From contig CAJUCA010000001.1 in assembly GCA_910585265.1 (NCBI GenBank), forward strand, positions 99,927 to 163,926: 64,000 bases of DNA. Direction: 5' to 3'. The stretch is from an uncultured Oscillospiraceae bacterium. Lineage in GTDB: Bacteria; Bacillota; Clostridia; Oscillospirales; Oscillospiraceae. The position numbers and the translations under genes are program-made. This document shows, piece by piece, positions 16,987 to 25,158 of this stretch. Numbering within the stretch: position 1 is the first letter of the stretch; each line of letters begins with the position of its first letter. The notes under the pieces were generated by a model. It worked only from the letters and a program-made list of their open reading frames with translations. It made no database searches and was not told where the DNA came from.

Positions 16987-19143
16987 TTACTTGGATTCGG
17001 CTTCGGTTTTCTTGGCAGCGGGTTTGCGCTTGGGCTTCGCCTCCCCGGTGTCGGCTTTTTTGGCCCGGGGCTTGCGGACGGGCTTGGCCTCGGCGGGCGC
17101 GGCGTCCGCCTTGGGCTTGCGGCCGGGCTTCTTCTTTGGCGCGGGCGTCTCCGTCTCCGCCGCCGCAGGCTGGGCGGACTTCTTCGCCGGGGCCTTGCGG
17201 GGCTTCTGGGAGGCCCCGTCCTTCTCCTGGGCCTCCTCCTTGGCGGCGCGGGGACTGGCCTTGCGCTCATAGAATACGGTGGACATGGCGGGCAGGGTCA
17301 GGGACACGGCATAGGGCAGTCCGTGCAGCTCCTTCTTCTGGGCCTTCACGGGGAGCAGCTCCGTGCCCGCTCCGCCGTACCTGGCGTCGTCGCTGGACAG
17401 CACGGGGACATAGGTGCCCGCCTTGGGCACGCCGATCTCATAACCGGTGCGCTCCACGGGGCAGAAGTTACACACCACGATGATCTCCTTCCCCTTCTCG
17501 TCAATGCGGCGGAAGGAGATCACGCTCTGCTCGCTGTCGTCGCAGGCGATCCACTGGAAGCCCTGCCAGTCGGTGTCGTTGCTCCACAGGGCGGGGTGGT
17601 CCAGGTAGTAGTGGTTCAGATCCCTCACATACGCCCGGAGCTGCTGGTGCTTTTCGAAGTCCAGCAGGAACCAGTCCAGCTCCTTCTTCTCGTCCCACTC
17701 GATAAACTGGCCGAACTCGCCGCCCATGAACAGGAGCTTCTTGCCCGGGTGGGTCATCATGTACCCGTAAAACGCCCGCAGGCCATGGAACTTGTCGGCG
17801 TAGTCCCCCGGCATCTTGTTGATGAGGGAGCACTTCCCATGCACCACCTCGTCGTGGGACAGGGGCAGGACAAAGTTCTCCGAGAAAGCGTAGGTCAGGG
17901 AGAAGGTGATATTGTTATGCTTGCCCTTCCGGAACAGGGGATCGGTGGACATATAGTCCACCATATCGTGCATCCAGCCCATGTTCCACTTGAAGTTGAA
18001 GCCCAGGCCGTTGAAGTCCTCCTTGGGCTTGGTGACGTTGGCGTAGGCGGTGGACTCCTCCGCCACCATGATCACGTGGGGATCGAAGGCGAAGGCGGCG
18101 GCGTTCATGTCCTGGAGGAAGGCCACCGCGTCCAGGTTGATATTGCCGCCGTACTGGTTGGGTCGCCACTCGCCGCCCCGGCGTCCGTAATCCAGGTAGA
18201 GCATGGAGGCCACCGCGTCCACCCGGATGCCGTCCACGTGGAACTTTTCCAGCCAGTAGACCACGTTGGAGATCAGGAAGGAGCGCACCTCATACCGGCC
18301 GTAATCAAAGATCCGGGTGCCCCAGTCCGGATGCTCCCGGCGGAGGGGATCGGCGGGCTCGTAGCAGTACCCGCCGTCAAACTCAAACAGGCCGCACTCG
18401 TCCCGGGGGAAGTGCGCACCCACCCAGTCGATGATAACGCCGATGCCCCCCTCGTGGCACAGATCCACGAACTTCATGAAGTCGTGGGGGGTGCCGTACC
18501 GGGAGGTGGGGGCGTAGTAGCCCGTAACCTGATAGCCCCAGGAGGGGTCATAGGGGAACTCGCTGACGGGGAGCAGCTCCACGTGGGTGTAGCCCATCTC
18601 CTTTAAGTAGGGCACCAGCTCCTTCGCGCAGTCCACATAGGAGAGGAAATTCCCGTCCTTATGCCGCCGCCAGGAGCCCAGGTGCATCTCGTAGATGTTC
18701 ATGGGGCTTTTCAGGATCTCCCGCCTGCCCCGCGCCCGGCGGTAGGCCCCGTCCGTCCACGCAAAGCCGTCCAGGTCAAAGACCTTGCTGGCGTTCTCCG
18801 GCCGGGTGGCGGCATGGGTGGCGTAGGGGTCGGCCCGGAATACGAAGGAGCCGTCGGGCCGCTCGATATAGAATTTATACTCGTCGTAGGTCTGGACGCC
18901 GGGGATAAACCGCTCCCAGATGCCGGGGGCGATGGGCTCCATCACGGGGGCCTCCTTGTCCCAGCTGTTGAAGCTGCCCAGCACCCGCACGCTCTTGGCG
19001 TGGGGGGCCCACACGCGGAAGACATAGCCCTCCTGTCCGTCCACCGCCTGCCTGTGACAGCCCAGGAACCGGTACGCGTCGTGGCTGACGCCGCCGCTGA
19101 AGCGGGCGATGGCTTCGCTGAGTTGGTCTGTTTTGTTCAACAT
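16987..19143 (-). CDS. glgB: 1,4-alpha-glucan branching enzyme with a Lys/Ala/Pro-rich C-terminal tail
   Basis: 718 residues. Introduces alpha-1,6 branches into glycogen. An N-terminal CBM48 (about 20-120) is followed by a GH13 barrel with the catalytic Asp in GIRVDAVASM, the Glu in MVAEEST, the His-Asp pair in LSHDEVVHG and a C-terminal beta domain ending near VFYERK (about 627). The last 90 or so residues are unlike any branching enzyme: low complexity, rich in Lys, Ala, Pro and Glu, with repeated KPRKAPAKK- and KKKPGRKPKAD-type units that resemble histone H1 or AT-hook tails. ATG 19143 has GGAGGCACGAT just upstream. First gene of the glycogen synthesis operon. Confidence 0.95.
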   Translation of the reverse strand: MLNKTDQLSEAIARFSGGVSHDAYRFLGCHRQAVDGQEGYVFRVWAPHAKSVRVLGSFNSWDKEAPVMEPIAPGIWERFIPGVQTYDEYKFYIERPDGSFVFRADPYATHAATRPENASKVFDLDGFAWTDGAYRRARGRREILKSPMNIYEMHLGSWRRHKDGNFLSYVDCAKELVPYLKEMGYTHVELLPVSEFPYDPSWGYQVTGYYAPTSRYGTPHDFMKFVDLCHEGGIGVIIDWVGAHFPRDECGLFEFDGGYCYEPADPLRREHPDWGTRIFDYGRYEVRSFLISNVVYWLEKFHVDGIRVDAVASMLYLDYGRRGGEWRPNQYGGNINLDAVAFLQDMNAAAFAFDPHVIMVAEESTAYANVTKPKEDFNGLGFNFKWNMGWMHDMVDYMSTDPLFRKGKHNNITFSLTYAFSENFVLPLSHDEVVHGKCSLINKMPGDYADKFHGLRAFYGYMMTHPGKKLLFMGGEFGQFIEWDEKKELDWFLLDFEKHQQLRAYVRDLNHYYLDHPALWSNDTDWQGFQWIACDDSEQSVISFRRIDEKGKEIIVVCNFCPVERTGYEIGVPKAGTYVPVLSSDDARYGGAGTELLPVKAQKKELHGLPYAVSLTLPAMSTVFYERKASPRAAKEEAQEKDGASQKPRKAPAKKSAQPAAAETETPAPKKKPGRKPKADAAPAEAKPVRKPRAKKADTGEAKPKRKPAAKKTEAESK

Positions 19144-19228
19144 ATCGTGCCTCCAAACCTCCGCCGGATCGGGGCGGAACCTGTGTAAATAATCCTGGCA
19201 CGCCCTTGGACGTGCTATGATATCATAC

Positions 19229-19257
19229 ATTATAGCGTGGTTGGCACATAAAGTCAA
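19229..19257 (-). promoter_or_regulatory. Promoter of the glgB-C-D-A operon
   Basis: TTGACT (19257-19252), a 17-base spacer and TATAAT (19234-19229). The palindrome ATGATATCAT lies just downstream near the expected transcript start and could be an operator. Confidence 0.75.
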
Positions 19258-19355
19258 GGTGCACAAAAAGCAAAACAAAAAGCAGACAGATTCTGTCAAT
19301 CTATGCGAAATCCTCTGGAAACGTTTTGAAAAACCGGGAAAACCGCCGGATGGGC

Positions 19356-19384
19356 TTGCCATTCCCCGGACACAGGGGTATAAT
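19356..19384 (+). promoter_or_regulatory. Promoter of the MATE transporter gene
   Basis: TTGCCA (19356-19361), a 17-base spacer and TATAAT (19379-19384), 63 bases upstream of the ATG. It diverges from the glgB promoter. Confidence 0.7.
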
Positions 19385-19447
19385 AGCCCCCGCGCCGCCG
19401 GAAGGGCCGCCGCTTGGATTTTTACAAAGGGAGGAGCGTGCCAAGAA

Positions 19448-20782
19448 ATGCTGTTTACCCGCCGCCAGATCCTGTCCCTGTTGCTCCCCCTGATGCTGGA
19501 GCAGCTTCTCTCCGGACTCATGGGCATCGCGGACACCATGATGGTCACCGCCGTGGGGGAGAGCGCGATCTCCGCGGTGTCCCTGGTGGACACCGTCAAC
19601 GTGCTGATGCTCAACTTGCTCAGCGCGATGGCTGCCGGGGGCGTCATCGTCTGCTCCCAATACCTGGGCCGCGGGGAGGCGGACCGGGCCGCCAACGCCG
19701 CCCGGCAGGTGCTGCTGGCCGCCCTGGGTCTGAGCCTTGTCGTCATGGCCCTGTGCCTGCTCCTGCGCCGTCCCCTGCTGGCCCTGATCTTCGGCTCGGT
19801 GGAGTCCGCCGTGATGGAGCAGGCCCTGACCTATTTCCTCATCACCGCCCTGTCCTACCCCTTCTTAGCCGCCCAGCAGACGGCGGCGGCGGTGTTCCGG
19901 GCGGAGGGACGCTCCGCCCCTCCCATGGCGGTGGCGGCGGCGGCAAACGCCGTCAACATCGCCGGAAACGCGGTGCTCATCTTTGTGTTCCACCAGGGGG
20001 TGGCGGGAGCCGCCCTTGCCACTCTGATCTCCCGCGTCCTCAGCGCGGTGGTGCTGATGGCCCTGCTCCGTAGCCGGAAGCTCACCGTCTCCATCCGGGA
20101 CTACCGGAGCATACGCCCCGACAGGGCCGTGATGGGCACGGTGCTGCGGGTGGGCGTGCCCACCGGGGTGGAAAACGCCATGTTCCAGCTGGGCAAGCTG
20201 ATGGTGCAGTCCACTGTGGCCACCTTCTCCACCGCCGCCATCGCCGCCCACGCCATGGCCCAGACCCTGGACATGGTGCAGAGTATGCCCAGCATCGCCA
20301 TCGGCCTGGGCCTGCTGACGGTGGTGGGCCAGTGCATGGGGGCGGGCCGGGTGGAGGAGGCCCGCGCCTGCGTCAAGCGGTTCTGCCTGCTGTCGGAGGG
20401 AGCCATGCTGGTGATGAGCACCCTGGTGGTGGTCTCCACCCCGCTGGTCACCCGGCTGTCCCGGATGTCGCCGGACAGTGCCGGGCTGACCCTCCGGCTC
20501 GTCCTGCTGGTGAGCGCGGGCAAGCTGGCCTTCTGGGTGCTGGCCTTCACCCTGCCCCAGGGTATGCGGGCCGCGGGGGACGTGCGGTTCGCGGCGGGCG
20601 TGTCCGCCGCGTCCATGTGGATCTTCCGGGTGGGCCTGTGCCTGCTGCTGTGCCGGGGGTTCGGCGTAGGGCTGTACGGCGTGTGGATCGCGTGGCTGGC
20701 GGACTGGCTGTGCCGGGCGGCGGTGTATACGCTGCGGTTCCGGAGCGGCAAATGGACGGGCTTCCGCGTTCTGCGGGGTTAG
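19448..20782 (+). CDS. MATE family efflux transporter
   Basis: 444 residues and about 12 hydrophobic helices, the standard MATE size. Exports cationic drugs or metabolites using a Na+ or H+ gradient. The N-terminal LLPLMLEQLLSGLMGIADTMMV and the pseudo-repeat in the second half (LRVGVPTGVENAMFQLGKLM) are typical. ATG 19448 is used (GGGAGGAGCG upstream) because the extended reading frame from 19217 has no membrane character. Its stop codon TAG is partly formed by the first two bases of interspersed repeat copy B. Substrate unknown. Confidence 0.9.
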   Translation: MLFTRRQILSLLLPLMLEQLLSGLMGIADTMMVTAVGESAISAVSLVDTVNVLMLNLLSAMAAGGVIVCSQYLGRGEADRAANAARQVLLAALGLSLVVMALCLLLRRPLLALIFGSVESAVMEQALTYFLITALSYPFLAAQQTAAAVFRAEGRSAPPMAVAAAANAVNIAGNAVLIFVFHQGVAGAALATLISRVLSAVVLMALLRSRKLTVSIRDYRSIRPDRAVMGTVLRVGVPTGVENAMFQLGKLMVQSTVATFSTAAIAAHAMAQTLDMVQSMPSIAIGLGLLTVVGQCMGAGRVEEARACVKRFCLLSEGAMLVMSTLVVVSTPLVTRLSRMSPDSAGLTLRLVLLVSAGKLAFWVLAFTLPQGMRAAGDVRFAAGVSAASMWIFRVGLCLLLCRGFGVGLYGVWIAWLADWLCRAAVYTLRFRSGKWTGFRVLRG

Positions 20783-20942
20783 AAGCTGTACCAATAGCCT
20801 CAGCACCCAGTTTAACGGCCAGAATTGCCGCTGGCCGCGTTGAAAAATCTTGAAATACACAAAGTATTCCCGCGATTTTTCGCCTTGCCACCGGCAATTC
20901 TGACTCGCGAATCTGAATACTTCGGCTATTGGTACAGCTTCT
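20781..20942 (+). repeat. Interspersed long-hairpin repeat, copy B
   Basis: A 162-bp palindrome. The outer arms are perfectly complementary over 19 bp (AGAAGCTGTACCAATAGCC and its reverse), the middle arms AGAATTGCCG/CGGCAATTCT also pair, and the core GAAATACACAAAGTATTC sits at 20852-20869. It begins inside the MATE stop codon. Confidence 0.92.
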
Positions 20943-20960
20943 TAGATTTGCGCCCGGGGG

Positions 20961-20989
20961 TTGAAAACCGCCGGAAAGTGTGCTATATT
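20961..20989 (+). promoter_or_regulatory. Promoter of yebC
   Basis: TTGAAA (20961-20966), a 17-base spacer and TATATT (20984-20989). Transcription from here would start near 20996 and run through the whole of repeat copy C before the yebC start codon. Confidence 0.65.
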
Positions 20990-21019
20990 GTTGGATGAAT
21001 TTTCTGCCCCACCGGGCTT

Positions 21020-21181
21020 AGAATCTGTATTCACAACCTCAAATGCCGTCTGGACGGGTCTTTTCCCGCCATACTGCGTTGAATTTTCTTGAAATACACA
21101 AAGTATTCCCGCAAAAATTCGCCTTGTCTGGCGGAAAAATCCCTCGCCCACCCGGCATCTTCGGCTGTGAATACAGGTTCT
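21020..21181 (+). repeat. Interspersed long-hairpin repeat, copy C, inside the predicted yebC 5' UTR
   Basis: 162 bp with ends AGAATCTGTATTCACA and TGTGAATACAGGTTCT, the core GAAATACACAAAGTATTC at 21091-21108, and middle arms TTTTCCCGCCA/TGGCGGAAAAA. It lies between the yebC promoter and the ribosome-binding site (AGAAGGGA). Only 77 bp separate it from copy B in the same orientation. Confidence 0.92.
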
Positions 21182-21211
21182 TGCACCTCACAAGAAGGGA
21201 ACGATACCACC

Positions 21212-21937
21212 ATGTCAGGACATTCCAAGTGGCATAACATCCAGAAAACCAAGGGCGCGGCGGACGCCAAACGCTCCGCGGCATTCACCAAGATCGCCCG
21301 GGAGATCATCGTGGCCGTCAAAACCGGCGGCTCCGGCGATCCGGCCAACAACTCCCGGCTGGCCACCGTCATTGCCAAGGCCCGGGCGGCCAATATGCCC
21401 AACGACAACATCAAGCGCACCATCGAGAAGGCCATCGGCTCCGGCAACGCCAACGATTACGAGTCCATCACCTACGAGGGGTACGGCCCCGGCGGCGTGG
21501 CGGTGATCGTGGAGGCCCTCACCGACAACCGCAACCGCACCGCCTCCGAGGTGCGTCACTACTTCGACAAGTTTGGCGGCAACCTGGGCGCGACCGGCTG
21601 TGTGTCCTGGTCCTTCGACCAGAAGGGCGTGCTGGTCATCGAGCGGGAGGACCTGGACGAGGAGACCGCCATGATGGACGCCCTGGACTGCGGCGCGTCC
21701 GACTTCGAGGCGGACGAGGACTGCTTCACCGTCTATACCGTCCCCGACGACTTCGGCGCGGTGCTGGCCGCCATGGAGGAAAAGGGCTATGCCTTCGCCT
21801 CCGCCAAGGTGGAGATGGTGCCCCAAAACTATGTCACCCTGTCCGACGAGGGGGACATCAAGAACATGGAAAAGCTCATCGACATGATGGAGGACAACGA
21901 CGACGTGCAGAACGTCTACCACAACTGGGACGAATAA
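21212..21937 (+). CDS. YebC/PmpR family DNA-binding regulator or translation factor
   Basis: 241 residues, exactly the family length. The N-terminal MSGHSKWHNIQKTKGAADAK, then REIIVAVKTGG and NMPNDNIKRTIEKA, and the DDVQNVYHNW C-terminus are all diagnostic. Members are described as transcription factors and, more recently, as helping ribosomes through proline-rich stretches; the sequence does not decide between these. ATG 21212 follows AAGAAGGGA. Its 5' UTR appears to contain repeat copy C. A terminator follows directly. Confidence 0.95.
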   Translation: MSGHSKWHNIQKTKGAADAKRSAAFTKIAREIIVAVKTGGSGDPANNSRLATVIAKARAANMPNDNIKRTIEKAIGSGNANDYESITYEGYGPGGVAVIVEALTDNRNRTASEVRHYFDKFGGNLGATGCVSWSFDQKGVLVIEREDLDEETAMMDALDCGASDFEADEDCFTVYTVPDDFGAVLAAMEEKGYAFASAKVEMVPQNYVTLSDEGDIKNMEKLIDMMEDNDDVQNVYHNWDE

Positions 21938-21942
21938 GACCG

Positions 21943-21978
21943 CGCCCCCTGCCTTGCGGCAGGGGGCGTGTAGTTTTA
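21943..21978 (+). terminator. Terminator between yebC and proC
   Basis: CGCCCCCTGCC (21943-21953) pairs with GGCAGGGGGCG (21958-21968) around a four-base loop, followed by TGTAGTTTTATTT on the plus strand. Confidence 0.75.
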
Positions 21979-22800
21979 TTTCCCCAGCTCCATACTCCTC
22001 CGCCAGGAGGCCATCACCGCGTCCATAGCGGCGGAGCGCAGGCCGTGCCGCTCCAGCTCCGCCACCCCGGCGATGGTGGAGCCGCCGGGGGAGCACACCT
22101 CGTCCTTGAGCTGACCGGGGTGCTTCCCGCTCTCCAGCACCATGGCCGCCGCCCCCAGCACCATCTGGGCGGCGTACTCCAACGCCTTGGCCCGGGGCAG
22201 GCCCGCCATCACCCCGCCGTCCGCCAGCCCCTCGATGTAGGGGTAGACAAAGGCGGGGCCGCAGCCCGCCACGGCGGAAAACTGATCCATCATCCCCTCG
22301 GGGATGCGCTCCACCCGCCCGGTGGCGGCCAGGATCTCCTCCACGCCCCGGATGTGCTCCTCCCCTACCGCCTCTCCGGCACACAGGGCGGTCATGCCCT
22401 TCCCGATGGCTACGCAGGTGTTGGGCATCACCCGCACAACGGGCACATAGTACCCCGCCCCCGCCAGGTGGGGCCGCAGATCCTTGATGGTCAGCCCCGC
22501 CGCCATGGATACCGCCACCTTGTCCTCTCCCACCCGGTGGCGGTCCCTGAGCTGGGGCCCAAGCTCCTCCAGCAGGGCCGGGACCCCATCGGGCTTGGCC
22601 CCCAGGAACAGGTACTCCGCCGCCCAGGCCGCGTCGGCCGCGCTGTCCACCACCTCGCAGCCCAGCTCTGCCCCCAGGGCCTTCGCCTTGTCCGGCGTGC
22701 GGTTGAACAGCACCACCTGGTCCGCGCCCACGGCCCTGCACGCCGCACGGGCCAGCGCGCCGCCCATATTCCCTACGCCGATAAAGGCCGCTTTCTTCAT
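21976..22800 (-). CDS. proC: Pyrroline-5-carboxylate reductase
   Basis: 274 residues. Reduces pyrroline-5-carboxylate to proline with NAD(P)H, the last step of proline synthesis. An N-terminal Rossmann motif (FIGVGNMGGALARA, about 5-18) and the C-terminal dimer domain with SAVAGCGPAFVYPYIEGLADGGV and the signature EVCSPGGSTIAGVAELE are present. ATG 22800 is preferred; a GTG four codons upstream would leave no space for the weak GTGGGTG site. It lies 93 bp downstream of leuA on the same strand and may share its transcript. Confidence 0.94.
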   Translation of the reverse strand: MKKAAFIGVGNMGGALARAACRAVGADQVVLFNRTPDKAKALGAELGCEVVDSAADAAWAAEYLFLGAKPDGVPALLEELGPQLRDRHRVGEDKVAVSMAAGLTIKDLRPHLAGAGYYVPVVRVMPNTCVAIGKGMTALCAGEAVGEEHIRGVEEILAATGRVERIPEGMMDQFSAVAGCGPAFVYPYIEGLADGGVMAGLPRAKALEYAAQMVLGAAAMVLESGKHPGQLKDEVCSPGGSTIAGVAELERHGLRSAAMDAVMASWRRSMELGK

Positions 22801-22893
22801 GTCAGCACCCACTTTTCTAATTGATCCCCCTGCGGGGGGTATGTCTCCTGTGAAGCGTCCGTTCCCTGCCTGCCCCGCGGCGGGACAGCCCCC

Positions 22894-24597
22894 TCACCGG
22901 CCTTGGTTCAGCCAGCGGTTGATGGCGCACAAAATTGCCCGCAGGGACGCCCGGTTGATGTTGTGGCTCTTGCCCACGCCGAACACATCCTGCCCGTCCG
23001 GGGCCTTCAGGTGGATGTAGCACACCGCCTGGGTGTCCGAGCCGGAGGAGATGGCGTGCTCCTTGTAGTCCACGAACTGGTAGCCCTCGATGTGCCCCTC
23101 CGGCAGGTCGTGGAGGGCGTTGAAGAAGGCGTCGATGGGGCCGTTCCCCTGGCCGTATGCCTCCATGGTGCGGCCCTTGTAGCCCACCTGCCCCACGAAG
23201 GCCACCCGGCTCACGTCCCCGTGGCGGGAATCTTCCCGGAAGGAGTGCCGCTCCAGCTGGTAGGTCTTGGGGACGGACAAATACTCGTGGTCGAACAGCT
23301 CGAAAATCTGCTCCGGCTTCAGCTCCTTGCCGATGCGGTCGGACTCCTTCTGCACCACCGCCCCGAACTCGCCGTGCATGGCCTTGGGCAGATCGTAACC
23401 GAAGTTCTGCATCATCACAAAGGCGGCCCCGCCCTTCCCCGACTGGGAGTTGATGCGGATGATCGGCTCATACTGCCGCCCCACATCGGCGGGGTCGATG
23501 GGCAGGTAGGGCACCTCCCACAGATCGGTGCCGCTCTCGTTCATATAGTGGACGCCCTTGTTGATGGCGTCCTGGTGGCTGCCGGAGAAGGCGGTGAACA
23601 CCAGCTCCCCCGCGTAGGGCTGACGCTCCCCCACCTTCATCTTGGTGCACCGCTCGTACATATCCCGCACCTTGTTGATGTCGTGGAAGTCCAGCTCCGG
23701 GTCCACCCCCTGGGTGTACATGTTCATGGCCAGCGTCACCATGTCCACGTTGCCGGTGCGCTCCCCGTTGCCGAACAGGGTGGCCTCCACCCGCTCCGCC
23801 CCGGCCAGCAGGCCCAGCTCGGTGGTGGCCACGCCGGTGCCCCGGTCGTTGTGGGGGTGGAGGGAGATGATGGCCCGCTCCCGCCCGGGCAGCTTCCGGA
23901 TAAAGTATTCCAGCATATCCGCCAGCTGGTTGGGCATACAGTTCTCCACCGTGGTGGGCAGGTTCAGGATCACCTTATGGTTCTCGTCGGCGTGGAGGTG
24001 GTCCAGCACCGCCGTGCAGATCTCCACCGCGTAATCCATCTCCGTCCCCATAAAGGACTCCGGGGAATACTGGAACCGCAGGTTCATCCCCCCCTCAATG
24101 ACGGGCTGGGCCATCTCGTAGATCAGATCCGCCGCGTCGGTGGCGATCTTGGTGATGCCGCCGCAGTCCATATGAAACACCACCTTCCGCTGGAGGGTGG
24201 AGGTGGAGTTGTAGAAGTGGAGGATCACGTTCTTCGCGCCCCGGATGGCCTCGAAGGTCTTTTTGATCAGGTGCTCCCTGGCCTGCACCAGCACCTGGAT
24301 GGTCACGTCGTCGGGGATGTGGCCCCCCTCGATCAGCTCCCGGCAGATCTCATACTCCGTCTCGGAGGCGGAGGGGAAGCCGATCTCGATCTCCTTCACC
24401 CCGATGTCCACCAGGGTGTGGAAATATTCCAGCTTCTCCTGCAAATTCATGGGGTCGATGAGGGCCTGGTTCCCGTCCCGCAGGTCCACCGAGCACCACA
24501 CCGGGGCCTTGGTAATGGTCCTGTCCGGCCAGGTGCGGTGTTCAATGGGCTGGGGCTTGAACGGGATATACTTCTCAAATCCGGGCTTCAGCTTCAT
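22894..24597 (-). CDS. leuA: 2-isopropylmalate synthase
   Basis: 567 residues, the longer LeuA type (yeast-like, about 560). Condenses acetyl-CoA with 2-oxoisovalerate in the first step of leucine synthesis. The catalytic and metal sites are visible in WCSVDLRDGNQALIDPMN (about 42-60) and SLHPHNDRGTGVATTELGLL; the C-terminal allosteric domain shows GNGPIDAFFNAL and the KAPDGQDVFGVGKSHNINRASLRA region. ATG 24597 follows AGGAGGAAAAAACCC. A T-box leader with a Leu codon lies immediately upstream, so expression should rise when leucyl-tRNA runs short. Confidence 0.95.
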   Translation of the reverse strand: MKLKPGFEKYIPFKPQPIEHRTWPDRTITKAPVWCSVDLRDGNQALIDPMNLQEKLEYFHTLVDIGVKEIEIGFPSASETEYEICRELIEGGHIPDDVTIQVLVQAREHLIKKTFEAIRGAKNVILHFYNSTSTLQRKVVFHMDCGGITKIATDAADLIYEMAQPVIEGGMNLRFQYSPESFMGTEMDYAVEICTAVLDHLHADENHKVILNLPTTVENCMPNQLADMLEYFIRKLPGRERAIISLHPHNDRGTGVATTELGLLAGAERVEATLFGNGERTGNVDMVTLAMNMYTQGVDPELDFHDINKVRDMYERCTKMKVGERQPYAGELVFTAFSGSHQDAINKGVHYMNESGTDLWEVPYLPIDPADVGRQYEPIIRINSQSGKGGAAFVMMQNFGYDLPKAMHGEFGAVVQKESDRIGKELKPEQIFELFDHEYLSVPKTYQLERHSFREDSRHGDVSRVAFVGQVGYKGRTMEAYGQGNGPIDAFFNALHDLPEGHIEGYQFVDYKEHAISSGSDTQAVCYIHLKAPDGQDVFGVGKSHNINRASLRAILCAINRWLNQGR

Positions 24598-24628
24598 GGG
24601 TTTTTTCCTCCTTTGGATTCGCGGGGGA

Positions 24629-24930
24629 ATCAAAAAAGCCCCCGACGGTTGTGTCAGGGGCGAAATGTCGTCACACCACGCCTGTCAGCGGCGCGGATCT
24701 ATTTCGCGGTACCACCCTAATTCCGCATACGGTTACCCAGTACGCGCTCCCGGCCTCCAACAAGGCCATGACCTGTAACGGGATCACCCGTCCAGTCCTA
24801 CTTGGTGTGTTCAGACTGGCGGCTCCGGGGCCAGTATCCACGCGGCACCCCCTGCCGGCTCGCACCAGCCGCCGGCTCTCTGAGCGGGGGAAGGGCCGCG
24901 TCTTGTTCCCATCCACGCCTTTTGCTTAAG
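24629..24930 (-). promoter_or_regulatory. T-box riboswitch, probable leucine (CUG) specifier, upstream of leuA
   Basis: The minus strand carries the T-box sequence AGGGTGGTACCGCG (24718-24705). The terminator hairpin GCCCC...GGGGC (24661-24638) is followed by six T. Stem I elements AGAGAG and GGTGCGAGCCGG lie further upstream. The probable specifier is CTG at 24834-24832, followed by a purine and six bases before GGAG-type stem closure; the Asn T-box at 44.8 kb shows the same spacing. Uncharged tRNA-Leu should stabilise the antiterminator and switch leuA on. Confidence 0.9.
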
Positions 24931-24934
24931 GGTT

Positions 24935-24964
24935 ATTATACCGTGGGGCCGGGGGCCTTGTCAA
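24935..24964 (-). promoter_or_regulatory. Promoter of the leuA T-box transcript
   Basis: TTGACA (24964-24959), an 18-base spacer and TATAAT (24940-24935), ending a few bases before the T-box leader. Confidence 0.8.
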
Positions 24965-25086
24965 GGGGCAGTTTCCCCAGCCCGCTGGCGAAATTTTCCG
25001 CCGGGTATTGAACATTTCCCTCCGTTATGATAGACTACCCGAAGCGTCAGCCCGAAAATCACTCTCCCGGGCAGACGCCCAGCCTT

Positions 25087-25138
25087 AGAGCCTGCGTGGA
25101 CCGCCGCAAACGCCGTCCGCCCTTTGAATACAGGCCCT
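25087..25138 (+). repeat. Probable internally deleted copy of the long-hairpin repeat
   Basis: It keeps repeat-like ends (AGAGCCTGCGT at the left, TGAATACAGGCCCT at the right) but lacks the central core. It lies just upstream of the GtrA gene's ribosome site. Remnant status is inferred from the ends only. The rest of 24965-25158 shows no gene. Confidence 0.45.
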
Positions 25139-25158
25139 TACACACCGGAGGACATCCC

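Noticed and set aside
20781..21181. Copies B and C as a single composite transposon.
   Set aside because: Both are in the same orientation, the 77 bp between them hold only a promoter, and there is no transposase or target duplication visible.
24820..24845. Trp (UGG) specifier in the leuA T-box.
   Set aside because: The triplet overlaps CUG, but spacing to the stem closure and the following purine match the Asn T-box only if CUG is used, and the gene makes leucine.
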